Assembly: GCF_963668385.1 (NCBI RefSeq)
Contig: NZ_OY764327.1
Span: 4,126,501-4,190,500 of the forward strand
Source of the DNA: an uncultured Carboxylicivirga sp.
GTDB taxonomy: Bacteria > Bacteroidota > Bacteroidia > Bacteroidales > Marinilabiliaceae
Length of the DNA: 64,000 nt
Direction of reading: 5' to 3'
The stretch's first letter is position 1. Each line of letters begins with the position of its first letter. The position numbers were made by a program, and so were the translations under genes. The notes beneath the pieces are model-generated. The model was not told the origin of the DNA and ran no database searches. It saw only the letters and a program-made list of their open reading frames with translations. Shown here piece after piece: positions 1-7,991 of this stretch.

Positions 1-185
1 ATGGTATCACCGGACAGGGAGCTGATCGGTTGGCAAAACTGGTGGTTAATGCCAATGCTTTTGAAACAACCGAAAATCTTAAGTTGCGTTTCTCGATGCC
101 GGCAGCATTGTGTTCGTATTGCCTTGGTGAGACACGTGTTGGAGAGGATTTTCAGATTGGGTTAAACCGAAAAATTAAGTTGTAG
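1..185 (+). CDS. 3' end of an unrecognised gene (partial)
   Basis: An open frame enters from the left edge (first full codon at base 3) and ends at TAG 183-185, leaving the last 60 residues of a protein. The fragment has a CSYCLGE stretch with a CxxC pair, which could bind metal or an Fe-S cluster, and a basic tail. It stops 2 nt before the ABC-type ATPase gene at 188, so the two are very likely cotranscribed and perhaps functionally paired. I do not recognise the family, and the missing N-terminus would be needed to name it. Confidence 0.6.
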   Translation, partial: GITGQGADRLAKLVVNANAFETTENLKLRFSMPAALCSYCLGETRVGEDFQIGLNRKIKL

Positions 186-187
186 CA

Positions 188-1189
188 ATGAGTGATTGTT
201 TATCAAAATCAATAAAGATACTTCAGAAAGAATATCCGATGGTAGTAGATTTCCTATCATCGTTTAACTTGAAACCAGAAGTTGATAGTAAGAGTTTTAC
301 TGAGATTGTTAATGAATTACCTGCATCTTATTTCGAAGATCAGGCTACTGATGCAGATCAATTGTTTGAGCTATTCCAAGAGTTTATTAAAGGTTTGGAA
401 GATACTCAAACGGTACAATCAATTGATAGTTTGGAGGTGTTACCAGGCAAGGATAAAAGCGGAAATTCAGAATCGTGCAACCTGAATTTAATTCCCGGTG
501 AAATAACTTGTATTGTGGGGCCAACAGGTTCTGGTAAAAGTCGACTATTGGCAGATATTGAATGGCTGGCAAATAAAGATACACCTACCGGAAGAACAGT
601 TTTGATTAATGGTGAAACAGCCGATGATAGCAAAATTGCACAAATGGGAGGTAAGCTAATAGCTCAGATTACTCAAAATATGAATTTTGTGCTGGATATG
701 AGTGTAGAAGAATTCCTCAGGATGCATGCTCAAAGTCACTTTATGCTGAATGTGGAAGAAGTGATTACAGAGGTAATCAAACTAGCAAATGATCTTTCGG
801 GAGAACCATTTCAGCCTGATACACCGGTTACTTTTTTAAGTGGTGGCCAATCCAGAGCCTTGATGATTGCCGATGTGGCTTGTGTTGGTCAGGCTCCCAT
901 TGTTTTAATTGACGAAATTGAAAATGCTGGAGTAAACAAAAAGAAGTCGCTTGATTTGCTGGTAAAGAAAGATAAAATTGTATTGATGGCTACCCACGAT
1001 CCTCTTTTGATTCTTTTGGCTGATAAAAGAGTGGTGATCAAAAACGGAGGAATGCACAAAGTAATTGAAACCAATTCTATAGAACGCGATTTCTATTCTG
1101 AATTGGAGCAACTTGATAATAAATTACAACTCACAAAAGATTACTTCCGGTATGGGAATGAGTTAAAGAAGGTAGGGGATATTTATTAG
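188..1189 (+). CDS. ABC-type ATPase with a helical N-terminal extension
   Basis: A 333-residue cytoplasmic ATP-binding protein. Residues 1-75 form an acidic, probably helical extension. From about residue 80 comes an ABC nucleotide-binding domain: Walker A GPTGSGKS at 111-118, Q-loop Gln near 160, signature LSGGQ at 217-221, Walker B IVLIDE at 238-243 and switch His at 270 (MATHDP). The usual LDEPT after Walker B is replaced by IDEIENAGVN, so it is not a standard transporter subunit. No membrane partner lies beside it. The gene begins 2 nt after the upstream frame that carries a CxxC, which suggests a shared job such as ATP-driven cofactor or metal-cluster handling. That job is inference; the ATPase call is secure. 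Confidence 0.8.
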   Translation: MSDCLSKSIKILQKEYPMVVDFLSSFNLKPEVDSKSFTEIVNELPASYFEDQATDADQLFELFQEFIKGLEDTQTVQSIDSLEVLPGKDKSGNSESCNLNLIPGEITCIVGPTGSGKSRLLADIEWLANKDTPTGRTVLINGETADDSKIAQMGGKLIAQITQNMNFVLDMSVEEFLRMHAQSHFMLNVEEVITEVIKLANDLSGEPFQPDTPVTFLSGGQSRALMIADVACVGQAPIVLIDEIENAGVNKKKSLDLLVKKDKIVLMATHDPLLILLADKRVVIKNGGMHKVIETNSIERDFYSELEQLDNKLQLTKDYFRYGNELKKVGDIY

Positions 1190-1306
1190 AAGATAATTAG
1201 GCAGAGGATAGAATAGCTTTTTAGTTGTGTAATCTCTTACTGTAGCTTGCTTGGCATTAAATTTGCTTTGGATTGTTTTCAAGAAAATAATCAAATAGTA
1301 TAAGTA

Positions 1307-1885
1307 ATGAAAAGCACCATTTTACTTTCTTCTCTCATTTTGTTGACCTCATTTTTATGCCCAAGTATTGCTCGGAATAATTCAGAAGAATTCTTTATTC
1401 AAACAGAAGATATGGAAGGTATTAGTTTTGAGGTTAAAACATACATAGAAGATGATCAAAGAATGCTTCAAATTAAATCTAAAGGTTTATCTGCTGTTAA
1501 TGAAAATGCCACTTTCCCTATCGATGGAAAAGTTATTAGCGCAGAAGTTGCAGACTTGAATTCGGATGGATATCCTGAACTACTTATTTTCCTTTCTTCA
1601 GAAAATAATTGTGGTGATGTACTTGCCTATTCTGTAAATAATGGAAAGTCAATGAGTCAGGTTTATTTTCCTTCTTTAGATCTTCATGGAAATCTGGATG
1701 ATGGATATGAAGGGTGTGATTCATACAAAATAGTTAATAATACACTGCAGAGAGAATTTCCTATTTACAATAGTAATCATCATACAACAGGTCAGTTACG
1801 ACAGATTGAATATACATTGGTTGATGGAGAAGCGTCGCGTCATCTAATAGTAAAAAGAGTGGCAATTATCTCAGAGTGGCAATAA
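1307..1885 (+). CDS. Secreted PliI-like protein (possible lysozyme-inhibitor fold)
   Basis: A 192-residue protein with an N-terminal signal peptide (MKSTILLSSLILLTSFLCPS), so it is exported to the periplasm or outside. The middle carries an FG-GAP-like acidic turn, AEVADLNSDGYPEL, followed by Cys-containing segments near residues 103 and 138. This resembles the PliI family of periplasmic I-type lysozyme inhibitors, which share an 'ADLNGDGxPE' strand-turn. Identity rests on that motif and on size. It is a monocistronic gene 117 nt after the ATPase. I see no -7 box clearly enough to call. An alternative is an unrelated calcium-binding secreted protein. Confidence 0.55.
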   Translation: MKSTILLSSLILLTSFLCPSIARNNSEEFFIQTEDMEGISFEVKTYIEDDQRMLQIKSKGLSAVNENATFPIDGKVISAEVADLNSDGYPELLIFLSSENNCGDVLAYSVNNGKSMSQVYFPSLDLHGNLDDGYEGCDSYKIVNNTLQREFPIYNSNHHTTGQLRQIEYTLVDGEASRHLIVKRVAIISEWQ

Positions 1886-1956
1886 ATGGCACTGTTTTAA
1901 CGACTAGGTTGTAGTCTGTAATTTTATAGAAATGTAAAAATCAGTATTTAAACAGA

Positions 1957-1964
1957 TATATTTG
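1957..1964 (+). promoter_or_regulatory. Bacteroidota -7 box TATATTTG of the EFR1 gene
   Basis: TATATTTG matches the TAnnTTTG consensus of the primary sigma factor in Bacteroidota. It lies 21 nt before the ATG at 1985, giving a very short leader. No 21-bp direct repeat lies upstream, so it serves as a built-in negative control for the AraC-type sites listed elsewhere. Confidence 0.5.
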
Positions 1965-1984
1965 CCCTCAAACTTGATTGTTTC

Positions 1985-2767
1985 ATGAATACAGCTTTGT
2001 ATTATTTCTCGGGGACCGGTAATAGTTTAAGTGTGGCGCGTTCCATTAATAATCAACTAGAAGGAAGTGAGCTATTACCAATTGTGGGGTGCTTAAAACA
2101 GAAACCTGTAAAAGTAAATGCCCAAAGAGTGGGCATTATTTTTCCTCTTCATTTTATGACTGTTCCGCGCATTGTGCACGAGTTCTTAAAAGAAGCACAA
2201 TTTGTAAATGCAGAATATATTTTTGCTGTTGTAACCGGTTTAAATCCCAAAATTGGGAATGCACTATCGCAGATTGAGAAATATCTGAATAAGGCAGGGG
2301 TAAAATTTAATGCTGGTTATTTTATTCCTATGGTGGCTGCCCATTTTCCATATGTGAAACTTTCAAAAATAAAAGAACCTCAAAAACTTTATCAGGAAGC
2401 AAAGGATAAAGTATTAAAGATAAGTGAAAGTATTCTTCAGCTGAAAAACGAGTTCGATAAAGAAGCAGCTGTTTTTGGCGATCTCAAACTTCTAGTGTCA
2501 AAAAAGCAGGAACATAAAGAAAGCTTTTTGTCAGTTGGAGAGGGCTGCATACGTTGCGGATATTGCATGCAGGTTTGTCCTTTTCAGAATATAAGATTAA
2601 ACGGCAAACAAGTTGAATGGCTGGATAATTGTCATCAATGTTTGGCTTGTCTGCACTTTTGCTCACGATCGGTTATAGAGTATAAAAAATTATCGATTGG
2701 CCAACCTCGAAAGCATCATCCTTCTGTTTCACTTAACGATATAGCTTTGCAGAGGCAGATTCCCTAA
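1985..2767 (+). CDS. EFR1-family ferrodoxin (flavodoxin plus 2x[4Fe-4S])
   Basis: A 260-residue cytoplasmic electron carrier. The N-terminal flavodoxin-like domain has the FMN phosphate loop SGTGNS at 9-14. The C-terminal part has two 4Fe-4S clusters, CxxCxxCxxxC at C188/C191/C194/C198 and again at C216/C219/C222/C226. This order is that of the EFR1 'ferrodoxin' family of anaerobes, which shuttles low-potential electrons to reductases that remain largely unassigned. The gene stands alone between a TATATTTG promoter and a strong stem-loop. The nitroreductase at 6059-6886 also carries two 4Fe-4S clusters and would be a plausible electron acceptor, but no sequence link shows this. Confidence 0.88.
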   Translation: MNTALYYFSGTGNSLSVARSINNQLEGSELLPIVGCLKQKPVKVNAQRVGIIFPLHFMTVPRIVHEFLKEAQFVNAEYIFAVVTGLNPKIGNALSQIEKYLNKAGVKFNAGYFIPMVAAHFPYVKLSKIKEPQKLYQEAKDKVLKISESILQLKNEFDKEAAVFGDLKLLVSKKQEHKESFLSVGEGCIRCGYCMQVCPFQNIRLNGKQVEWLDNCHQCLACLHFCSRSVIEYKKLSIGQPRKHHPSVSLNDIALQRQIP

Positions 2768-2775
2768 TAAGATAG

Positions 2776-2818
2776 GGATCGGATCTTTATAACAAAAATG
2801 GTAATAAAGATCCGATCC
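2776..2818 (+). terminator. Stem-loop after the EFR1 gene
   Basis: A perfect 15-bp inverted repeat (arms 2776-2790 and 2804-2818, GGATCGGATCTTTAT and its complement) closes a 13-nt loop 8 nt after the EFR1 stop codon. There is no long T-run, so it is a hairpin terminator or an mRNA-stabilising end. Confidence 0.6.
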
Positions 2819-2834
2819 TTAATATTTGATTTTT

Positions 2835-2924
2835 ACTAGTCCCGCTAGGGACGTTTGTAACAGCATAGTACTTTAGTGCTATGGCTATAAGCAATGTAAA
2901 TCCAAAGCCCGAAGGGCTGTCTGT
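2835..2924. repeat. REP-like multi-hairpin repeat, copy 1 (short form)
   Basis: Contains three successive hairpins: GTCCCgctaGGGAC, CATAGTACtttaGTGCTATG and AGCCCgaaGGGCT. Two longer copies occur at 5590 and 5808. This copy ends after the third hairpin and lacks the roughly 90-bp tail of the other two. It is non-coding and intergenic. Confidence 0.75.
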
Positions 2925-3043
2925 ATTAATTCTTCCAATTGGCGAATTGACTTACATAGAATAATCAAATTTTTTTCAAACCGAATGCAGCGTTTTTGTA
3001 TACTTGTGTATTCTATTAGCAAAACCAAGTATAGAATAACCTA

Positions 3044-3577
3044 ATGCCCTATATCTTCAAAAGAAATAAACAAAAACGATTCGAAGCACTTTATCGAACC
3101 TATGCAAAAAGCTTATATGTTTTGTCGTTGCGATATGTGGCAAATAGTTTTGATGCCGAAGAAGTAGTTCAACGAGCTTTTATCAAGGTATTTGAAAAGT
3201 TAGATGCATTCAAAGAAAAGAATGAAAAAGCCACAAAAGGCTGGTTGAACCGCATTGTTATTAATGAATCCCTTTTGTTGTTGCGAGAGCAAAAACGTAT
3301 TCAGCTCAATGATGACAACACATTTAATGAACCTTTTACCGATTCGTTACCCGATACTGATCTGAGTTATCAGGAATGCTTATCGCTGGTGCGCAATTTG
3401 GCCGATGGTTACCGGGCCGTTTTTAACCTATACGTTATTGAAGGATACTCACACAAGGAAATAGCTGCCATGCTTGATATTTCCGAAGCTTCTTCGCGAT
3501 CGCAATTAACGCGTGCACGTGCTTATTTGCAAAAACAAATTAAACAGTTGAATTATGAAACCGAAGTCATTAGATAA
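3044..3577 (+). CDS. ECF-type RNA polymerase sigma factor
   Basis: A 177-residue sigma-70-family protein. Region 2 spans about residues 10-85 (FEALYRTYAKSLYVLSLRY, then DAEEVVQRAFIKVFEKL), and region 4 about 115-170, with the DNA-binding helix-turn-helix HKEIAAMLDISEASSRSQLTRAR. There is no region 3, as expected for extracytoplasmic-function sigma factors. The next gene starts inside its last codons (23-nt overlap) and encodes a single-span membrane protein, the usual position of a cognate anti-sigma factor. The third gene is an outer-membrane protein. The signal sensed is not visible. Confidence 0.92.
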   Translation: MPYIFKRNKQKRFEALYRTYAKSLYVLSLRYVANSFDAEEVVQRAFIKVFEKLDAFKEKNEKATKGWLNRIVINESLLLLREQKRIQLNDDNTFNEPFTDSLPDTDLSYQECLSLVRNLADGYRAVFNLYVIEGYSHKEIAAMLDISEASSRSQLTRARAYLQKQIKQLNYETEVIR

Positions 3578-4133
3578 TATATTCAAGGATCAGTTAGGAA
3601 ATGATTCAGAACAACTGGAATCTATTCAGTTTAATGAAGAACGAGTATGGAATAACGTTCAAAAAGAAGTGAAACGACCTTCTATTTCCTACGGATGGGT
3701 TGCTGCTATGGCAATTGTTCTATTGTTGTCGGGATATTTTCATCTTCAGCAAAGGCAAATAATACGGAATCAACAAGGACTGATTGTAAATCAATCACGA
3801 GATATTGCACTTCTGAATGAAAAACAAAACAATATATTAGCCAACATCGATACCACCAAACAAGTAGTGGCGAAGAAAACGTTGGTATATCAAAAAATAG
3901 AATCAGCACCTGCAATAATGCCTTCTTATAAGGTTAAAGTAGTTTCGATGATGCCGGTTTATGTAGATAAACCTGTCTATGAAGAGACCTTAATGGCCGA
4001 AAAAGAAGAATCAAATATCGAACAACTTAATCTACCGGTATATTACGAAAGTGATGAATTAGCATCCGCCAGTCAGCCTCAAGTGCGCAAGAAAAGCCTG
4101 ACCGGAAAAATTACAAAAATGTTAAACAATTAA
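3555..4133 (+). CDS. Probable membrane anti-sigma factor or sigma-operon membrane protein
   Basis: A 192-residue protein with about 50 cytoplasmic residues, one transmembrane segment near 54-72 (WVAAMAIVLLLSGYFHL) and a periplasmic tail that starts as a coiled coil and becomes low-complexity. It overlaps the sigma gene by 23 nt, so translation is coupled. No classical zinc-binding HxxxCxxC anti-sigma motif is visible. The anti-sigma role is therefore inferred from topology and operon position, not from a recognised domain. The downstream outer-membrane gene begins 10 nt after its stop. Confidence 0.65.
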   Translation: MKPKSLDNIFKDQLGNDSEQLESIQFNEERVWNNVQKEVKRPSISYGWVAAMAIVLLLSGYFHLQQRQIIRNQQGLIVNQSRDIALLNEKQNNILANIDTTKQVVAKKTLVYQKIESAPAIMPSYKVKVVSMMPVYVDKPVYEETLMAEKEESNIEQLNLPVYYESDELASASQPQVRKKSLTGKITKMLNN

Positions 4134-4143
4134 CCCCCAACTT

Positions 4144-5475
4144 ATGAAAAGAGTTGTATTTATAATGCTTCTGGTTGTTATTAGCGAAAGCGTATTTAGT
4201 CAATCGAGCCGCAAAATTAGAAATTATATAGGTTACAGAGGTAATAATCTTAAAGATACCTTACGAATCGATTACGGACATGGGCAATCAATGGAAATTA
4301 CCTATCAGTGGTTTCAGTTATTTACCGAAAAAGAGAAACGTTTTAATGATCTTTTTTGGGAACCAACCACTTCATTATTTCATTTGATGGAAGATAAAGT
4401 GGAGAAGATACCTTTAAAAAAAGGTGTAAAGTATCATGTTACTCTTGAAGCTCTTACTAATCGGAAATATGAAATGGAGAATTATTTTCATTATGCCGGT
4501 AGTGGTAATGAACATTCGGTAACGCATAAACTTACAATTGGAGATAGTGCAGTTGTTTCTACTAAGGTACGGCATAAAATGAAAACGAATCCAGAACAGA
4601 AGATTATTAAAGAAAAATACAAGTTTGATAATTATAAAAATGATCCTACTTTATCGCCTGAAGCAAAAAAGGATTCTATAAATAAGATGATTGATGACTT
4701 CATTAATTCTTTTTATACTAAAGAAAACATTCTTTCAGTTGAGGAACGTAAAGACGATGAACAGCAGCGTCAGTATAAAATTGAGAATGGTGAATTGGTT
4801 GGACAGTTACAATGGCAGCATATTATAGAATTAAAAAGTGGATATGCCACGGTTAAGCTGTATGTAAATGATTTATCGGATTTGAGTGCTTTTAATCTTG
4901 ATCAACTGCATGGTTTTTTACGTAACGAAACGGCCAATTACATGCAAAACGAATATTATAAATACTTTACTTATTTGAATTATAAAGTAAAAGATGGTGA
5001 TATCGTTTATAATTATTCTCCCTTTGAGAGAAGGAGGAAACGTAACAAAACCTATACTTTTGAATTAACTCCTGTGGTTGGTACATCTATCCAAAAAAGC
5101 CATTGGACAGCAGATGCCGGCTTGCAATATGGTCTTACTATAAATAAAGGCTTACAGGCTTCCAACAGAATTAGTGTTCGATACATGTTAAAGAGTTATG
5201 GTGATCCCCTAATAGCAGGTGCCCCGGTTAAGGTAAGTGGATTTGCCGATGCTTTGTGGGATGTTAATCTGGCCGATGATTACAAAACGCCCACTTGGGT
5301 AGGGGCCGGTTTAGGATACATGGTGCATAACAATGGTAACTTATATGGCGACCAGACTTTCAGAGTTTTCCTTAAATATCGATCGTCGCAACATTGGGGC
5401 ATTCAACCCGAATTCAATTATTCAATAGATGACAAAAAAGGCTTTGTAGGAATTGGACTCTTTTTTAGTCTATAA
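4144..5475 (+). CDS. Outer-membrane protein of the ECF sigma operon
   Basis: A 443-residue exported protein with signal peptide MKRVVFIMLLVVISESVFSQ. The middle (about 130-260) is charged and probably helical. The last 150 residues alternate hydrophobic and polar residues, have many Gly and aromatic positions, and end FVGIGLFFSL, typical of a C-terminal beta-barrel ending in an aromatic strand. It follows the sigma and anti-sigma genes by 10 nt and ends at an intrinsic terminator, so the three genes form one operon. I recognise no named family. It could be the envelope target or sensor of that sigma factor. Confidence 0.65.
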   Translation: MKRVVFIMLLVVISESVFSQSSRKIRNYIGYRGNNLKDTLRIDYGHGQSMEITYQWFQLFTEKEKRFNDLFWEPTTSLFHLMEDKVEKIPLKKGVKYHVTLEALTNRKYEMENYFHYAGSGNEHSVTHKLTIGDSAVVSTKVRHKMKTNPEQKIIKEKYKFDNYKNDPTLSPEAKKDSINKMIDDFINSFYTKENILSVEERKDDEQQRQYKIENGELVGQLQWQHIIELKSGYATVKLYVNDLSDLSAFNLDQLHGFLRNETANYMQNEYYKYFTYLNYKVKDGDIVYNYSPFERRRKRNKTYTFELTPVVGTSIQKSHWTADAGLQYGLTINKGLQASNRISVRYMLKSYGDPLIAGAPVKVSGFADALWDVNLADDYKTPTWVGAGLGYMVHNNGNLYGDQTFRVFLKYRSSQHWGIQPEFNYSIDDKKGFVGIGLFFSL

Positions 5476-5507
5476 TCAGATATTAATAAATAGGAACCTT
5501 AAGCCTA

Positions 5508-5541
5508 ATGCCCTTCGTGTAATACGGAGGGTATTTTTTTT
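5508..5541 (+). terminator. Intrinsic terminator of the sigma operon
   Basis: Eleven-base-pair stem (5508-5518 with 5524-5534, two G-U wobbles) followed directly by an eight-T run, 32 nt after the operon's last stop codon. Confidence 0.85.
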
Positions 5542-5589
5542 GTCGGATTAGAGCTATTTTACTTTATGATTTTCAGTGGGATGTTTATT

Positions 5590-5769
5590 ACTAGTCCCGC
5601 CAGGGACGTTTGTAACAGCATAGTACGTAAGTGCTATGGCTATAAATAATGTAAATCAAAAGCCTGAAGGGCTGTCTGAGTTTCTTTTAAATGATATCAC
5701 TGGTAGAAGAGGACAATGCTATATCGAGTTAGGCGATACAAAGACACCCAGTTAGAGAACGAGGTGTAG
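5590..5769. repeat. REP-like multi-hairpin repeat, copy 2 (long form)
   Basis: Same three hairpins as the copy at 2835, extended by a roughly 90-bp tail that ends in a fourth imperfect hairpin (ACACCCAG...CGAGGTGT). It forms a direct repeat with copy 3, period 218 bp. The 5476-6058 gap otherwise holds only two terminators and copy 3; no gene is seen there. Confidence 0.78.
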
Positions 5770-5807
5770 TTTGATTTCTTAACGAAGGAGCAATCGTTTA
5801 TTATTTA

Positions 5808-5985
5808 ACTAGTCCCGCTAGGGACGTTTGTAACAGCATAGTACTTTAGTGCTATGACTATAAGTAATGTAAATCAAAACCTGAAGGGTTGTCTGTGTTT
5901 CTTTTGAATGATATCACTGGGAGAAGAGGACAATGCTATATCGAGTTAGGCGATACAAAGACACCCCGTTAGAGAACGAGGTGTA
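5808..5985. repeat. REP-like multi-hairpin repeat, copy 3 (long form)
   Basis: Nearly identical to copy 2 in order and length. The third hairpin reads AACCTgaaGGGTT where copy 2 has AGCCTgaaGGGCT. Both arms changed together, so pairing is preserved. The tail hairpin is ACACCCCGTT...AACGAGGTGT. Confidence 0.78.
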
Positions 5986-6026
5986 GGTTGAATAATATAA
6001 TTGAATTAAGAAATTCAAAAACAAAG

Positions 6027-6050
6027 ACACCTCGCTTAGAAGCGAGGTGT
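6027..6050 (-). terminator. Perfect hairpin after the nitroreductase gene
   Basis: ACACCTCGCTT (6027-6037) pairs perfectly with 6040-6050, 9 nt past the stop of the minus-strand gene. On that strand it is followed by a T-rich tract. It shares its outer bases with the last hairpin of the REP-like repeats and may derive from one. Confidence 0.65.
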
Positions 6051-6058
6051 AAAAAATA

Positions 6059-6886
6059 TTATAATTGAATGCGATTCAAATGTAATCCTTCTGACTGAAC
6101 CGAACGAGCAAATTTAACAGCTGGTAAACCATAAACCATTATATAACCAATAGTATGATCTTCGGGAATATTAAATATGCTTTTCAATTCGGTGGCTACA
6201 TGTTCCATCACCGTTTTTAAAAAGCCGTTCCAAAGAGTTCCGATACCCATAGAGTTAGCTAAAAGTTCAAAAGAACTTAGCGAAATTACACTGTCGGCTA
6301 CACCATTACTATTGGCTGCTGGTGCTGTGGCAATAATCAGGTGAGGAGCATCGCGGAAAATAACATCAATGCCTTTGGTTTCCCACACATGCTGAAAAGC
6401 ACCGTACAGCGATAAAGCACCTTCCAATTTACCCACTTCCTTAGCCTCTTTAATGGCATTGTAAACGACTTCACGCACTTTATCCATTTCGGCTCTGGTG
6501 TAGGTGGCCGATAATAGAACCTGGTTTTTATTATGGCCTGTTGGAGCATACGCAGCACTTTCTATTAACTTTTGAATAGTGGCTTCTTCCACTTCTGCCT
6601 TTTTGAATTTACGTACAGAACGACGGGTTTTAATCAACCGTTCCATTTCATTTGCTGAAGGAATTTCTTTGGTAACTGCTATACTGTCTTCGGGATTCTT
6701 ACCAAAGATAGAAAGAGCACCCGTTGGGCAAACCGCCAAACAATGCTGACATTTAATACAGTTTTTCTCTTTCCCCTCTTTAATAACAGGTATTCCGTTT
6801 TTTCCATCAATAATCAGAGAAGGACATTCTTTAGCGCATAATGAACATTGCGTACATAAGGCTTCGTCAATTTTAAAATCAAGCAT
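6059..6886 (-). CDS. Ferredoxin-nitroreductase fusion
   Basis: A 275-residue FMN-dependent oxidoreductase. Residues 1-60 hold two 4Fe-4S motifs (C11/C14/C17/C21 and C43/C46/C49/C53). From about residue 80 begins a nitroreductase fold, with the FMN-binding RRSVRKFK start, the AAYAPTGHNKNQV segment near 112-124 and the C-terminal GYPA-like YIMVYGLPAVKFAR. Ferredoxin-fused nitroreductases occur widely in anaerobes and probably take electrons from ferredoxin rather than NAD(P)H. The substrate is unknown. The gene is monocistronic, with a hairpin 9 nt after its stop. Confidence 0.88.
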   Translation of the reverse strand: MLDFKIDEALCTQCSLCAKECPSLIIDGKNGIPVIKEGKEKNCIKCQHCLAVCPTGALSIFGKNPEDSIAVTKEIPSANEMERLIKTRRSVRKFKKAEVEEATIQKLIESAAYAPTGHNKNQVLLSATYTRAEMDKVREVVYNAIKEAKEVGKLEGALSLYGAFQHVWETKGIDVIFRDAPHLIIATAPAANSNGVADSVISLSSFELLANSMGIGTLWNGFLKTVMEHVATELKSIFNIPEDHTIGYIMVYGLPAVKFARSVQSEGLHLNRIQL

Positions 6887-6970
6887 GTTTAATTAGTTTG
6901 TTCAGGCCGCGAAAATAATGAAAATATGTAAGTATAAATGACTAACAGTCCTTATGAATGTGGTTTTATT

Positions 6971-7037
6971 TGAACAAAAAGGGCGCTTGCTTGAATGTAT
7001 TGGATATAGCTATATCAATACTGCACCAATATCTTTG
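6971..7037 (+). promoter_or_regulatory. 21-bp direct-repeat operator and -7 box (gene at 7068)
   Basis: Half-sites TGAACAAAAAGGGCG (6971) and TGAATGTATTGGATA (6992) start 21 bp apart. The -7 box TATCTTTG (7030-7037) begins 38 nt after the second start. One of ten such promoters in the window; an AraC-type activator is inferred. Confidence 0.6.
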
Positions 7038-7067
7038 TGAGCTTATAATATAAATGGAAGATCAATA

Positions 7068-7787
7068 ATGAAAGCAGTCGTATTATTTCTGTTTGTAATA
7101 ATAATTTCCTTTGATGTTAGCTCCCAGATAAAGCTTACACGGGTCCATTCTAATATGGAGGCTTATGAGTTTAATGGAGGAGAAAAAGCATTGCATTGGG
7201 TAACCAACGGGCGAATAGCTTTAAGTTCTCGCGATGCAATAAACCTTGAAGTGATTGGGGCTTATTATACACGAGACGGAATTACAGATTGGACTCCTGG
7301 CGATTTCAGTATTACCTATTCGCGCAGCTATGCTTCATCAAAAGTTGGTTCAAGTGGCTGGCAAGGATGGTCGCCTATTGTAAAATTGGTTATGCCAACA
7401 GGTGATCCGACAAATGCAGCTATCTTTGGTCACTGGATTCTGGAACCGGCAGTGCAATATAAGTGGTTGTTAAAAGATCAACGTTTTTATATCAGCAACA
7501 AATGGCGTTATAACTTTCCGCTAGCTAATACAGGAGAGTGGCCCGAGCCTCCCATTTTACTTCGCTTCGAACCTAAGTTTGGATTTACTTCAGATAAGTG
7601 GTCGGCAGCTTTCAGTTTAGATAATCGTGCTGTTTTTAATCAGGATGCATTTGTAATATATGCACGAGTAGATGCAGGATATAAATTAGGTAGTAGGAGT
7701 GGATTAAATGCCTTTTATACCAACCGTGTGAGACATCAGGTTTTATTTAAAGCCTATGGTGGAATTGGTTTTTACTACAATTTTTAA
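7068..7787 (+). CDS. Outer-membrane beta-barrel protein
   Basis: A 239-residue exported protein: signal peptide to about residue 20 (cleavage after DVSSQ), then alternating-residue strands rich in Trp, Tyr and Gly, ending GGIGFYYNF with a terminal aromatic as in outer-membrane barrels. Length and strand pattern suggest an 8- to 12-strand barrel. No named family is recognised. It has its own promoter with the 21-bp AraC-type repeat, so it appears coordinated with the hydrolase cluster to its right, although no AraC gene lies beside it. It could be a small substrate channel. Confidence 0.6.
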   Translation: MKAVVLFLFVIIISFDVSSQIKLTRVHSNMEAYEFNGGEKALHWVTNGRIALSSRDAINLEVIGAYYTRDGITDWTPGDFSITYSRSYASSKVGSSGWQGWSPIVKLVMPTGDPTNAAIFGHWILEPAVQYKWLLKDQRFYISNKWRYNFPLANTGEWPEPPILLRFEPKFGFTSDKWSAAFSLDNRAVFNQDAFVIYARVDAGYKLGSRSGLNAFYTNRVRHQVLFKAYGGIGFYYNF

Positions 7788-7878
7788 AGTTTCTGGTCTT
7801 CATTCCTAATGAATACTTTAACAGGGTTACGATTAGTTAATATTTCTGCTGGATTTTAGAGTGCTACATATTTCGGTT

Positions 7879-7944
7879 TGACAGTTTTGGGATACCTGAT
7901 GACATTTTTGGAGTAAAAGATCATAGTGGAATCATGGATATTTG
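7879..7944 (+). promoter_or_regulatory. 21-bp direct-repeat operator and -7 box (Omp85-like gene 1)
   Basis: Half-sites TGACAGTTTTGGGAT (7879) and TGACATTTTTGGAGT (7900), exactly 21 bp apart. -7-like box GATATTTG at 7937, 37 nt after the second start. One of the two clearest copies in the window. Confidence 0.7.
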
Positions 7945-7991
7945 TATCAGAATAATTTTTGAAAAACAAACAATTAATAAATAAATCAATC

